DNA of 64,000 bases from JAJEFO01 sp022819605 (GCA_965221545.1 OZ244901.1:3100001-3164000); one strand, 5' to 3'. Numbered from the stretch's first letter, positions 44,810 through 54,045 are shown. Translations and numbers: made by a program. Notes: generated by a model from the sequence alone, not told the origin.

Positions 44810-45223
44810 TCAGAACTTCGTGTAGGCTTTCCGGAGCGAAACCAATGGATGGCGATCCGACATCTGGAACTTCAGCAGAAGCTCGCGTGCAATCATGTCA
44901 CGGTCCTGCTGATTGTCGGGCAAGTCAATGCTGTCTGGTATCCGAACCCAACCGTTCACGTTGCGATCGAAGACGGCAGGCTTGCCCTCCTCGTAACCCA
45001 TGTGGACGTCTTCAAGCCAGTTCAGGTCGTCCCAACCCATGAACTCCATGTACTTGCGAAGAAACGGCGTGAGGCGGTCATAGTCCGGGACCAGGTTCAC
45101 GTCGTAGCGGTAGCCGATATGTTGTCCGATCTCCTTCTCGCGTTCGGATTGGAGTCCGGCTGCATCCTTGATGAACTGGTCGACGTCCTTGATCTCGGAC
45201 CCGCGATATTGTGTTCCGGCCAT
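44810..45223 (-). CDS. Small soluble protein of unknown function in the methylamine operon
   Basis: 137 residues, acidic, rich in aromatic residues (GYRYDVNLVPDYDRLTPFL, WDDLNWLEDVH). No signal peptide or membrane helix. It lies 16 bases after the FMN glutamate-synthase-like gene and 1 base before the nitrilase gene, so it is an integral operon member, perhaps an additional subunit or chaperone of the amidotransferase complex. Family not recognised. Confidence 0.75.
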   Translation of the reverse strand: MAGTQYRGSEIKDVDQFIKDAAGLQSEREKEIGQHIGYRYDVNLVPDYDRLTPFLRKYMEFMGWDDLNWLEDVHMGYEEGKPAVFDRNVNGWVRIPDSIDLPDNQQDRDMIARELLLKFQMSDRHPLVSLRKAYTKF

Positions 45224-45239
45224 TGCGCCAGGTCCCTCC

Positions 45240-46601
45240 CTACAGGTGGTGATAGTCGTCTATGCCGACAGTGTGGTTCGTGCCCGCCAGCGGCACGCCC
45301 GCCATGGCCGACGCTTCCATTGTCAGAGCGGCAAGATCCTCGGGTTCCAGAGAGTGCAGATGCGTCTTGCCGCAGGCGCGGGCAAAGAGCTGCGCCTCGA
45401 TGGTCAGGGTGTGGAGAAAATTGTAGACCCGCTCCGCTGCCTCGTCAGGGTCAAGTCGTGACCGCAGGACCGGATCCTGCGTTGCCACGCCCACCGGGCA
45501 CCGACCGCTGTGGCAGTGGTAGCAATACCCCGGCTCGGCGCCGATTTCCTCCGGGAAGTTGGCTTCCGGAATGTCCTTGTTGCAGTTCAAGGCCATCATG
45601 ACGGAATGGCCAAGCGCAATGCCGTCAGCGCCAAGTGCGACAGCCTTCGCCACATCCGCCCCGTTGCGGATGCCACCGGCGTAGACGAGGCTGATCTCGC
45701 CGCGCTTGCCGAGGTCGTCGATCGCCTTTCTGGCCTGGCGAATGGCGGCCATTCCCGGCACGCCGGTGTCCTCCGTTGCGAGATGCGGACCCGCGCCGGT
45801 GCCGCCTTCCATCCCGTCTATGTAGATCGAGTCGGGGTCGCATTTTACCGCCATCCTGACGTCGTCATAGACCCTCGCCGCGCCAAGCTTGAGCTGGATC
45901 GGGATCTGCCAGTCCGTAGCCTCTCGGATTTCCTGGATTTTCAGCGCCAAATCGTCCGGTCCAAGCCAATCCGGATGACGCGCCGGTGACCGCTGGTCGA
46001 TGCCGGCAGGCAAGGATCGCATCTCCGCCACCTGGTCGGTCACCTTCTGGCCCATCAGGTGCCCCCCGAGGCCGACCTTGCAACCCTGGCCGATGAAGAA
46101 CTCGCAGCCATCCGCCAGCACCAGATGATGCGGATTGAATCCGTAGCGCGACTGGATGCACTGGTAGAACCACTTCGAGGAATAGCGTCGCTCGTCCGGA
46201 ATCATGCCCCCCTCGCCTGAACAGGTCGCCGTGCCCGCCATCGATGCGCCTCGCGCAAGCGCGGTCTTGGCTTCGTAGCTCAAGGCACCGAAGCTCATGC
46301 CCGTCACGTACACTGGAATGTCCAGTTCGAGCGGTCGCTTCGCGCGCGGACCGATCACGGTCCTGGTCTCGCACTTCTCGCGATAGCCCTCGATGACGAA
46401 GCGCGTCAGAGTTCCGGGCAGAAAGGTCAGATCGTCCCAATGCGGAATCTTCTTGAAGAGCGAGAATCCCCGCATCCGGTAGCGGCCTAGCTCGGACTTT
46501 ATGTGAATGTCGTCAATAACATGCGGCGGAAAGATGAAGCTGTCGCCAATGCGATTGACGTCGCGGTCCAGCGGTTTCTTGATCCGGCCATCGTCAGCCA
46601 T
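45240..46601 (-). CDS. mgsC: FMN-binding glutamate synthase-like subunit (MgsC/GlxD type)
   Basis: 453 residues corresponding to the FMN barrel of glutamate synthase: YVTGMSFGALSYEAKTALA, IYIDGMEGGTGAGPHLA, VYAGGIRNGADVAKAVALGA, and the iron-sulfur cysteines in YCYHCHSGRCPVGVATQDP. As a separate polypeptide it fits the split N-methylglutamate synthase (MgsABC) and the related GlxBCD. It would transfer the methylamine or amino group from a gamma-glutamyl compound onto 2-oxoglutarate or glutamate. Confidence 0.88.
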   Translation of the reverse strand: MADDGRIKKPLDRDVNRIGDSFIFPPHVIDDIHIKSELGRYRMRGFSLFKKIPHWDDLTFLPGTLTRFVIEGYREKCETRTVIGPRAKRPLELDIPVYVTGMSFGALSYEAKTALARGASMAGTATCSGEGGMIPDERRYSSKWFYQCIQSRYGFNPHHLVLADGCEFFIGQGCKVGLGGHLMGQKVTDQVAEMRSLPAGIDQRSPARHPDWLGPDDLALKIQEIREATDWQIPIQLKLGAARVYDDVRMAVKCDPDSIYIDGMEGGTGAGPHLATEDTGVPGMAAIRQARKAIDDLGKRGEISLVYAGGIRNGADVAKAVALGADGIALGHSVMMALNCNKDIPEANFPEEIGAEPGYCYHCHSGRCPVGVATQDPVLRSRLDPDEAAERVYNFLHTLTIEAQLFARACGKTHLHSLEPEDLAALTMEASAMAGVPLAGTNHTVGIDDYHHL

Positions 46602-46646
46602 GTCGTTTTCCTTTCGGATTTGTGGCGGAGCTCGCGTGCTCTTCCG

Positions 46647-47516
46647 CTACAAGATCAGTTTCTTCTCGTTTGGCTCAAGATTGTCGTAATTCCAGAGCTG
46701 CTTTCCTGCGACGATCTTGGTGAAGTGATCCACGCCACTCTCCGGCATGAGCCCGTACTGGGTCAGCTTTCGCGTCAGCCACTCCTTGTCGTGCTCGGTG
46801 AGATCGGCCTGGACCGCGTCGACTCCAAGGGACCGGATGTCGCCTCCGACATAGATCGTTCCGTCATACATCGAGTCGCCGAGGTTCTTCCCCGCGTTGC
46901 CGCAGACCACCATCCGTCCGCGCTGCATCATGAAGCCGGACAGCGCGCCAGTGTCGCCTCCAACAATGATGGTGCCGCCCTTCATGTCAATTCCGGTCCG
47001 GGACCCGACCGATCCCTTGCACACCAGGTCGCCGCCACGGATTGCCGCGCCAAAGGTCGAACCCGCGTTCTTTTCGATGATGACCGTGCCGGACATCATG
47101 TTCTCCGCGCAGGACCACCCTACGCGACCGTTGATCCGGACATTGGGACCGTCGATCAGGCCAACCCCGAAATATCCAGTCGAGCCCTCGATGATCAGGT
47201 TCAGCCGGGACAGGATTCCAACCGCGAGCGAATGCTTGCCGCGCGGATTCTGCAGCACGATCGTGCCATAACCCTCGGCCATCAGGTCGCGGATTCGGGA
47301 ATTGACCTCTGTGTTGGTCAAATCACCGGTATCGATTTCGGTGCGCTTGTTGAAATCGACATCCGGCGCCCACGGATAGGCGAACCGCTCCTGCGCATCG
47401 GGATCGAACTCGATGTAGAGCGACTTTCCGGTAAGCTGTTCGGTCGTCATGCCAAGGGCGTTGACCCGCTCTTCCTGGGTCATTTCCCTGAGTTCGGCGT
47501 CACTTATTGCGGACAT
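46647..47516 (-). CDS. mgsB: GXGXG-domain glutamate synthase-like subunit (MgsB/GlxC type)
   Basis: 289 residues. Right-handed beta-helix of the glutamate-synthase alpha C-terminal type, with repeated short glycine motifs (GYGTIVLQNPRGKHSLAVG, VRINGRVGWSCAENMMSG, GGTIIVGGDTGA, GKNLGDSMYDGTIYVGGD). ATG 47516 before SAISDAEL is chosen; the earlier frame has no protein-like sequence. It connects the amidotransferase and FMN subunits. Confidence 0.86.
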   Translation of the reverse strand: MSAISDAELREMTQEERVNALGMTTEQLTGKSLYIEFDPDAQERFAYPWAPDVDFNKRTEIDTGDLTNTEVNSRIRDLMAEGYGTIVLQNPRGKHSLAVGILSRLNLIIEGSTGYFGVGLIDGPNVRINGRVGWSCAENMMSGTVIIEKNAGSTFGAAIRGGDLVCKGSVGSRTGIDMKGGTIIVGGDTGALSGFMMQRGRMVVCGNAGKNLGDSMYDGTIYVGGDIRSLGVDAVQADLTEHDKEWLTRKLTQYGLMPESGVDHFTKIVAGKQLWNYDNLEPNEKKLIL

Positions 47517-47592
47517 TTGCCGACTCCTTCTGCATTGCCGAATTCTGCCGTCACGAAGCAGATCTCGACCCCGCCCGAAATTCGGTCGGGCA

Positions 47593-48528
47593 TCACGCTT
47601 GCCATACGCGAACCTCCTCGTCGTAGGGATCGTGCGTTTCAATCTCCTCCGGGAAGATCGCACGGATCGCCACCTCTTCCGAAGCCATGGCAATGAGATC
47701 ATCGGATTCGTAGAGCACGAGCGGCTTTGCGGCCATGGTGTCCTTGGCCATGCCGAGCTGGTCCCTGGTGCAGACAAGGTAGGTGAACACGCCGTCGATC
47801 TCGTCTATGGAACGGCGCAGGCTTTCTTCCAAGGCCACGCCGTTGGCCAAGTGATGGGCGGTGTAGACGGCCAGGAGTTCGCTGTCGCAGTCCGACACGA
47901 AGCGGTGCCCCTTCCGCTCCATTTCGCGGCGCATGATCCAGTAGTTGGTGATCTGCCCGTTATGGACGACGCTGACATCATTGTAGGGAAACGCCCAATA
48001 GGGATGAGCCGACTTGATGTCGACGTCCGACTCCGTCGCCATTCGCGTATGGCCTATGCCATGGGTTCCCTCAAAGTCGCTCAGCCCGTACGCCTCGGCC
48101 ACGATGCCGGCATCGCCAAGATCCTTGATCAGTTCCAGGCCATTGCCGAACGAGAGAATTTCCACTCCTTCCGTTTCCTCGATGTGCTCGGCCATGTCGC
48201 CCGTGTCGCCGTCATGGTTCAGCACGTAGCGCAACGCATAGGGCCGAACCCGCTCCTTGGCTCTGACCTCGGCCTCGTGCTCGGCGAGGATCGCGTCGAC
48301 TGCCTCGATGCGCCTCTCCAGCTGGTCATGGATGCTGCGGCCGAGTTCCATGTCTTCGGCTTCGGCAACCTTGAGGCGCATAACATACTCGCCGTCGCCG
48401 GGGTCTCCATAGACCGCATATCCGGTCGAATCCGGTCCGCGATGCTTTAGAGCCTGCAGCATAGACGTCATTTCCGCACCAACATTCGAGCGTCGGCCCT
48501 TGTGAATTAGTCCCGCAATTCCGCACAT
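47593..48528 (-). CDS. mgsA: Class II glutamine amidotransferase subunit (MgsA/GlxB type)
   Basis: 311 residues starting MCGIAGLIHKG, so Cys2 becomes the N-terminal nucleophile after Met removal. HRGPDSTGYAVYG, GHTRMATESDVDIKSAHPYW, VHNGQITNYW and SDCDSELLAVY are the class II glutaminase motifs. As a stand-alone glutaminase next to GXGXG and FMN subunits it completes a three-part glutamate synthase. In the methylamine pathway it would act on gamma-glutamylmethylamide. Confidence 0.88.
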   Translation of the reverse strand: MCGIAGLIHKGRRSNVGAEMTSMLQALKHRGPDSTGYAVYGDPGDGEYVMRLKVAEAEDMELGRSIHDQLERRIEAVDAILAEHEAEVRAKERVRPYALRYVLNHDGDTGDMAEHIEETEGVEILSFGNGLELIKDLGDAGIVAEAYGLSDFEGTHGIGHTRMATESDVDIKSAHPYWAFPYNDVSVVHNGQITNYWIMRREMERKGHRFVSDCDSELLAVYTAHHLANGVALEESLRRSIDEIDGVFTYLVCTRDQLGMAKDTMAAKPLVLYESDDLIAMASEEVAIRAIFPEEIETHDPYDEEVRVWQA

Positions 48529-48599
48529 TCAGATGCGCCTCCCCAGTCGTTCCCCAGACAATGGGTGCCGCATCGGCACCCGGCTCCTGACGCCTCCAC

Positions 48600-50075
48600 T
48601 CATGGCAGGCATTCCATGTACGTTTCGTTGTCCCACTCGGTGACCGTAGACATGAAGCGCGCAAACTCGTCGCGCTTGTATTCCTCGTAGAGCCTGTACA
48701 TCTCGCCCGGAAGGCCGCGCTGGACGACCTTGTTCCTTGCAAGGTGATCCAGGGCCTCGCCGAGAGACATCGGCAGCTTGCGAACCTTCTTGCCTTCGGC
48801 CATCGCTTCGTAAATGTTGCGCTCTTCAGGCTTGCCCGGATCGAGGTCGTTATCGAGACCATCGTCCATCGCTGCCAAGAGCGCCGACCCCATGAGATAG
48901 GGGTTCACCATCGAATCCACCGAGCGATACTCAAACCGGCCTGGTGCCGAGACGCGCAGGCCCGTCGTCCTGTTCTGAAACCCCCAGTCGGAAAAGACCG
49001 GCGCCCAGAAGCCCGTGTCCCACAGCCGCCGATAGGAATTCACCGTGGAGCATCCGATCGCGGTCAGGGCCTGGAGATGCTTCACCACGCCGCCAATCGC
49101 CTTCAGGCCGGTCTTGCCCGGCAACTGAAGGTCCTTGGTGTCGGGCATAAAGGTGTTCTTGCCGCCCGAAACGTACAAGTAGTTCTCCTTCATTCCAGGC
49201 AGCTTCTTCGCGTCGTTGCCTGTCGGCTTGAAGCCGTCCTTGCCCCTGGTCCAAAGCGACATGTTGTGGTGGCAACCCGAAGCCGAGACACCCATGAACG
49301 GCTTGGTCATGAAACAGGCGAAGATTCCGTGCTCGCGGGCGACCTGGGCACAGATCTGGCGATAGGTTGTCAGCCGGTCGGCATTTCGCAGCACGTCATC
49401 GAAAGTCCAGTTGAGCTCCAGCTGGCCCGGCGCGTCCTCGTGATCGCCCTGGATCATGTCCAGGCCCATCTTGCGGGCGTAGCGAATGACTTGCAGGGAC
49501 ACGGGCCGAAGCGACTCGAACTGGTCGATGTGATAGCAGTACGGCTTGGAAAATCCGTCGCTGGGCTTGCCGTTCTCGTCGAACTTCAGCCACATCATCT
49601 CGGGCTCGGTGCCCATCCGAAGCTGCAGCTTGTGCTTTTTCTGGAAGTCAGCATGCAGCCGGCGAAGATTGCCGCGACTGTCGGCAGTGAGATAGGCACC
49701 TGGATCCTGCCTCTCCTCTCGATTGCGGAAGAGCGTGCAGTAGAAACGTCCGATCTCCGGAGCCCACGGCAATTGCATGAACGTCTCGGGCTCGGGAATT
49801 CCGACCAGTTCTGCGGCTTCCGGACCGTATCCCAGATAGTTGCCCGCCCGGTCGGTGAAGAGATTGACCGTGGCGCCATAGACGAGCTGGAAGCCCTTCT
49901 TGGCCACGCTTTCCCAGTGATCGGCAGGGATGCCCTTGCCCATGATCTTGCCGGTGACCGAAACGAACTGAAGGTAGAGATACTCAATACCCAGTTCGTC
50001 GATCTTCTTGCGGACTTCCTTGATCTTTTCGTCTCGACCCTTCGCTTCGACGAACTTTTCTATATCCATTGCCAC
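48600..50075 (-). CDS. Second glutamine synthetase-like ligase
   Basis: 491 residues of the glutamine synthetase superfamily: GTEPEMMWLKF, GDHEDAPGQLELNW, SGCHHNMSLWTRG, NSYRRLWDTGFWAPV and a C-terminal FEYRSVDSMVNPYLMGSA. It is longer than the 435-residue homologue at 32879. It is 71 bases upstream of the MgsABC/GlxBCD-type genes, so it probably makes the gamma-glutamyl amide they use, a GmaS-like role. A PuuA-like polyamine ligase is an alternative given the FAD oxidoreductase upstream. The GTG start is seven bases after GGGAG; an ATG follows two codons later. Confidence 0.86.
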   Translation of the reverse strand: MAMDIEKFVEAKGRDEKIKEVRKKIDELGIEYLYLQFVSVTGKIMGKGIPADHWESVAKKGFQLVYGATVNLFTDRAGNYLGYGPEAAELVGIPEPETFMQLPWAPEIGRFYCTLFRNREERQDPGAYLTADSRGNLRRLHADFQKKHKLQLRMGTEPEMMWLKFDENGKPSDGFSKPYCYHIDQFESLRPVSLQVIRYARKMGLDMIQGDHEDAPGQLELNWTFDDVLRNADRLTTYRQICAQVAREHGIFACFMTKPFMGVSASGCHHNMSLWTRGKDGFKPTGNDAKKLPGMKENYLYVSGGKNTFMPDTKDLQLPGKTGLKAIGGVVKHLQALTAIGCSTVNSYRRLWDTGFWAPVFSDWGFQNRTTGLRVSAPGRFEYRSVDSMVNPYLMGSALLAAMDDGLDNDLDPGKPEERNIYEAMAEGKKVRKLPMSLGEALDHLARNKVVQRGLPGEMYRLYEEYKRDEFARFMSTVTEWDNETYMECLP

Positions 50076-50130
50076 GATCGTTCTCCCAGTCGGTCAAAAT
50101 GCCCGCCGACACGCCGGACGGGCGGGTTCA

Positions 50131-51474
50131 TCAGCTCCATGGGTAGGGGCTGCTGGAAACCGGATGCAGTTCACCCTTGGCAAAGCGGCCAAAGCGGAAC
50201 GGCTCCAGAAGTTCCTGTCTTTCTCCAAGCACCTCGTCCGCGATCAGGTGGCCGACGCCAATCATTTTCCAACCGTGATTGCTGTCGGCGATGACCGCGA
50301 CATTTTCGCGGAAGTGATCGAAGACCGGAAAGCTGTCGGCCGTGAAGCAACCGATGCCTCCCGAAGCTTCTCGATGATACTTGGGCATCTTGCCTTCATA
50401 GCGCCGTTGGCAGTGGGCAAGCGCGCTGACCCACATATGCGCGAAATCGTCGCTGGCAACGAATTCCGGGCTCGAAGGCCCATAGGGGTCGATCTGCACT
50501 TCGTCTACCGGCGTGTCGACCTTGTACGGCGAGGCTCCCCCCTGAATGCCGCCGAAGTGAAAGTCGGGCTTGTAGTAGATGCCCCACATCTCGTCGGTGA
50601 TGACGGAATCATCCACTGTCGATTTGAGTTCGGCGTCGGTATCTACATGGATGACTGGTGGCAGCGAGCCGTCGTCCGCGAGTCCTTCGTTCGGGTCGAC
50701 GAGCAACACGCCCTCTTCCAGCTGCCAGAAGCGCCACATGGGCACGTCTTCATGCATTTCGCCGTTCATGCCCTTGATCGAGATCTCGTTCGGCAGGTCC
50801 AGCATGTTCCAGAAATCGCGAACCCATGGTCCTGCCCCGACTATGACGCGTTCGCAGGAGATCGCGCCCTTGCTTGTCTCGACCGACTCGATCGCGCCCG
50901 AGCCATTCATTGAATTGAATCCCTTGACCTCGACGCCCGCGATTATGCGCACGCCCAGTTTCTCCACCTTGTCGGCGAGGGCGTACATGGTCTTGGTCTG
51001 ATTGGAGAAGCCGCCCCGTTTCTCGTGCAGGACGCTCGTTATGTTCTGCGCCTGCCAGTCACTGAAAATGCCGCGCATGTATGACGTGCTGGCGTTCGCT
51101 CCCTCAATGAAGACGCTGTCGTACCCGATTTCCTGCTGCTGGGCAAAGATCGTTCCGACATCGTCGCGCATCGATTCGGGGCTAATCTGCATGTAGCCAA
51201 CGGGATGATAGGAAAGCCCTTCAGGGTCAGTCTCCCAAATGCCGACCGAATGCGCCATGAGCCTGCGCATTGCCGGCTGAAAGTAGTTGTTGCGCACGAC
51301 GCCGCAGGCAATCCCGCTGGCGCCCGACGCAATGCCCGACTTGTCCAGGATGACAATTCGACCCTCGACCTCTTCGCCATTTTCGATCAGTCGCTCGGCC
51401 AGTTTCCAAGCGGTCGAGATGCCATGGATCCCCGCTCCAATGATCACGTAGTCGACGTGACTCGGTACAGACAT
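50131..51474 (-). CDS. FAD-dependent oxidoreductase (DAO/sarcosine oxidase beta-like)
   Basis: 447 residues: FAD motif YVIIGAGIHGISTAWKLAE at the N-terminus, GASGIACGVVRNNYFQPA in the family region, and a C-terminal glycine-rich segment near ADSNHGWKMIGVGHLIAD. It resembles sarcosine oxidase beta and PuuB-type amine oxidoreductases. It is the first gene of the long minus-strand series, 55 bases ahead of the GS-like gene and divergent from a GntR gene. It may oxidise a gamma-glutamyl or N-methylated amine. ATG 51474 follows GGAGGC; the longer frame is rejected. Confidence 0.85.
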   Translation of the reverse strand: MSVPSHVDYVIIGAGIHGISTAWKLAERLIENGEEVEGRIVILDKSGIASGASGIACGVVRNNYFQPAMRRLMAHSVGIWETDPEGLSYHPVGYMQISPESMRDDVGTIFAQQQEIGYDSVFIEGANASTSYMRGIFSDWQAQNITSVLHEKRGGFSNQTKTMYALADKVEKLGVRIIAGVEVKGFNSMNGSGAIESVETSKGAISCERVIVGAGPWVRDFWNMLDLPNEISIKGMNGEMHEDVPMWRFWQLEEGVLLVDPNEGLADDGSLPPVIHVDTDAELKSTVDDSVITDEMWGIYYKPDFHFGGIQGGASPYKVDTPVDEVQIDPYGPSSPEFVASDDFAHMWVSALAHCQRRYEGKMPKYHREASGGIGCFTADSFPVFDHFRENVAVIADSNHGWKMIGVGHLIADEVLGERQELLEPFRFGRFAKGELHPVSSSPYPWS

Positions 51475-51552
51475 GCTGATCGCCTCCATCTTGCGGATCG
51501 AACTTCTGAATTGCACATTGTGCGCGACCGCACACCAAAATCAACCCCTTTT

Positions 51553-51610
51553 TGATCCAATCTGTTGCATTTGACGCATACTCTGCTACTTTTGGAATAG
51601 CATTGGATCA
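51553..51610. promoter_or_regulatory. Inverted-repeat operator candidate between divergent genes
   Basis: TGATCCAAT (51553-51561) and ATTGGATCA (51602-51610) are exact 9-base inverted repeats 40 bases apart, between the FAD oxidoreductase and GntR genes. TTGACG at 51571 could be a -35 element for the gntR gene, with a weak -10 near 51594. Binding by the adjacent GntR protein is inferred. Confidence 0.5.
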
Positions 51611-51623
51611 GAAGGTGGCCCAA

Positions 51624-52298
51624 ATGGCTTGGCGCAATTCTTCAAATGTCGCCTTGGAGATTCGGCGTTCTATCACGGACGGAACCTATCGCCGATTTGA
51701 TCGCTTGCCGGCGTCGCGCCAACTTGCGGAGTCATTCGGGGTGGCACGAAACACGCTCCGCGACGCTCTGCAGCAACTCGAGAGGGAAGGTCTCCTCGAA
51801 ATCCGGCCCGGGAGCGGCGCATACGTGACCGGTCTTGGCGACCGATCGATTTCGAAGGCCGTCGAGGAGGCGGCGCCACTCGAGCTCATTGACGCTCGCT
51901 TCGCGCTTGAACCGCACATTTGCCGCCTCTGCATCCTTCACGGCAAGCGAGAGGATTTTGACACCATGGACGGCCTTTGCCGGAAAATGGAGAATTCGAC
52001 GACCGATCCGACGGATTTTGCAGAGGCCGACACGGCGTTTCACAAGGCCCTGGCCTCTGCCACGCGCAACAACCTGCTCATCTGGCTGATCGAGCAAATC
52101 AACACCGTGCGCTCGCTCGACGAGTGGACGCGGATGAGGCAACTGACGCTCGATGCAGCCATGATCGGCCAGTACAACGTCCAGCACCGCGAAATCCTGA
52201 ACGCGCTGCGCTCCCGTGAACCGGAGCGCGCCGCGACAAAGATGAAAGAGCATCTGGAAACCGCACGCCTCTCCTTGACGCGCGCGGCCGAGACCTAG
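51624..52298 (+). CDS. GntR family regulator, FCD (FadR-type) subfamily
   Basis: 224 residues with an N-terminal winged helix (LPASRQLAESFGVARNTLRD, then IRPGSGAYVTG) and a C-terminal FCD domain (AEADTAFHKALASAT). Divergent from the amine operon, so the natural target is the intergenic region before the FAD oxidoreductase. ATG 51624 follows GAAGGTGG; an upstream open stretch lies in the operator region. The end overlaps the convergent amidotransferase gene by four bases. Confidence 0.88.
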   Translation: MAWRNSSNVALEIRRSITDGTYRRFDRLPASRQLAESFGVARNTLRDALQQLEREGLLEIRPGSGAYVTGLGDRSISKAVEEAAPLELIDARFALEPHICRLCILHGKREDFDTMDGLCRKMENSTTDPTDFAEADTAFHKALASATRNNLLIWLIEQINTVRSLDEWTRMRQLTLDAAMIGQYNVQHREILNALRSREPERAATKMKEHLETARLSLTRAAET

Positions 52299-53014
52299 AC
52301 CTGGGCCGCGGCCTGAAGCCAGTTGATGTAGAGCCTCTCGGCCAGGGAATTCAACGCTTCAATGTTGGCATCGAGATCTCTTTCGAGCTGCGCAGGCCCG
52401 TCTGAGCCCATTGCCTTGACCAGCGCGTCCGCGTACTCGGGAATCATGTTCCAGTTCGTGACCGTGTCCGCTTCGATCTCTATGTGAAATTGGGCCGAGT
52501 ATGCCCTAGGACCCCACTTGAGCGCCTGCACGGTGCAGGCCGGAGATGTCGCCAGCACATCCGCCCCTGCCGGCACATTCGTCACTTCGGCCGAATGCCA
52601 CTGCAGGCAGGGAAACGCCTCCGGGAACCCGTCGAAGATCACGCCGGTCGCTCCAGCCTCCGTCAGCTGCACGTCCATGACGCCGATCTCCGGCGTCCGC
52701 GACGGACCGACGCTGCCGCCAAGGGCTTCGGCAAGCAATTGATGGCCGAGGCAGAGTCCGAGGAACGGAAGGCCCCGGCCCTCAACCGCGTCTCGTATGC
52801 AGGCCTTCTCCGCTGCCAGCCAAGGATGCTCGTCCTCCTGCCAGACGTCCATCGGCCCGCCAAGCACCCAAAGCCCGTCGTACCCGTCGATGGAAGGCAG
52901 TTCCTCGCCTGCATCGAGTTCGATTGCGTCGTAGTCGTGGCCGTCCTCGCGAAGGAACTTTCTGAAAATTCCCGGATGCTCGGCCTCCGCATGCTGCAAG
53001 ACAAGAAGCTTCAA
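52295..53014 (-). CDS. Class I glutamine amidotransferase-like hydrolase
   Basis: 239 residues of the class I glutaminase fold. The triad is visible: Cys in GLCLGHQLLAEALGG, His and Glu in SAQFHIEIEAD. Stand-alone members act on glutamine or gamma-glutamyl amides. A TTG start at 53014 is supported by GGAGGAGG just upstream. In company with a GS-like enzyme and an FAD amine oxidoreductase it could release glutamate from a gamma-glutamyl product, as PuuD does in putrescine breakdown. This role is inferred. Confidence 0.85.
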   Translation of the reverse strand: MKLLVLQHAEAEHPGIFRKFLREDGHDYDAIELDAGEELPSIDGYDGLWVLGGPMDVWQEDEHPWLAAEKACIRDAVEGRGLPFLGLCLGHQLLAEALGGSVGPSRTPEIGVMDVQLTEAGATGVIFDGFPEAFPCLQWHSAEVTNVPAGADVLATSPACTVQALKWGPRAYSAQFHIEIEADTVTNWNMIPEYADALVKAMGSDGPAQLERDLDANIEALNSLAERLYINWLQAAAQV

Positions 53015-53037
53015 TGTTCGATCCTCCTCCACAGACC

Positions 53038-54045
53038 CTAATCGACCGATGCGTCGGCTTGCCGGCCCGCACGCGGACTAACGCCAAAGTTCCGCCTGTA
53101 CGCGCCGGAAAAGTGACTTGACGTGGCGAACCCGGTTGCCTCCGAAACCTCCGCAATGGACATCGGCGTGTCCTTGATCAACCGTTGCGCGACGTCAAGA
53201 CGCATTGCCCTGTAGTAGGCCATCGTACTCCGTCCTAGCCGCTCTGCAAATAGCCGATTCAAGTGCCTGGGCGTCACCCCGGCCACCATTGCGAGCTGGG
53301 ACAGGGACAATGGGTCGGCAATGTGGTCCTCCATTGCCGAAACGGCCTCAACCAGGTGCGGAGAGTTGCTGCCGAGCCGTTCGGCCAAAGTGCCCCGCTG
53401 CGGGTCAGCAGGTGCGCGAATGTCAGTATGCAGAAACCAGTCACTGACCAGTCGGGCGAAGCCACCGCCCCATTGGCTGGAGATCAGGGCATGCATCAGG
53501 TCGAGTGGCGCCGTGCCGCCTCCGCACGTCACGCGGTCGCGGTCAATCACGTAGAGACGTCGCTCGATCAGGCAGTCCGGGTGAATCTCGGACAGGGCCG
53601 CAGCATGCTCCCAATGGACGGTCATGCGACGGCCCTCCATCAGACCCGCCGCTGCAAGGATGACGGAGCCGCCGGAAACACCGCCGATTCGAACGCCTTG
53701 CGCGTCAAGGAGCCGCAACCATTCAAGGATGTTCGCATCCTTGAACGCGAACGGGTCGCCGCCTGCCACGACCAGCAGCAGATCAAGGCCCTCGACGTCT
53801 CCCGGGCAGCAGGTTCTCTCGATCACGGCCGCGCCCGAACTCGGAACCCGATCATCCGAAGAAAAATGGACGATGTCATACAGTTCCGAATCCGACAGCA
53901 GGTTGGCAGCGCGCAACGGTTCGACCGTACAGGCATAGGACATCAGGGCGAAGCCGGGAACCGGCAGGATGCCGACCCGGAAGGGGCGGAACTTCGTCGG
54001 GCCTGAAAGGTCCTGAATTCGCAAGTTTCTGTCCAGTTCCAGCAT
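53038..54045 (-). CDS. GlxA family AraC-type regulator with DJ-1/PfpI domain
   Basis: 335 residues: an N-terminal DJ-1/PfpI-like domain (about 20-210, with GGVSGGSVILAAAGLMEGRR and HWEHAAALSEIHPD) and a C-terminal AraC helix-turn-helix pair (about 230-330, LSQLAMVAGVTPRHLNRLF, MSIAEVSEATGFATSSHFS). GlxA regulators sit beside glxBCD-like genes in rhizobia. Here it is divergent from the sarcosine-oxidase-type operon and may control it or the amine genes. Little space separates the two starts (about 58 bases). Confidence 0.9.
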   Translation of the reverse strand: MLELDRNLRIQDLSGPTKFRPFRVGILPVPGFALMSYACTVEPLRAANLLSDSELYDIVHFSSDDRVPSSGAAVIERTCCPGDVEGLDLLLVVAGGDPFAFKDANILEWLRLLDAQGVRIGGVSGGSVILAAAGLMEGRRMTVHWEHAAALSEIHPDCLIERRLYVIDRDRVTCGGGTAPLDLMHALISSQWGGGFARLVSDWFLHTDIRAPADPQRGTLAERLGSNSPHLVEAVSAMEDHIADPLSLSQLAMVAGVTPRHLNRLFAERLGRSTMAYYRAMRLDVAQRLIKDTPMSIAEVSEATGFATSSHFSGAYRRNFGVSPRAGRQADASVD

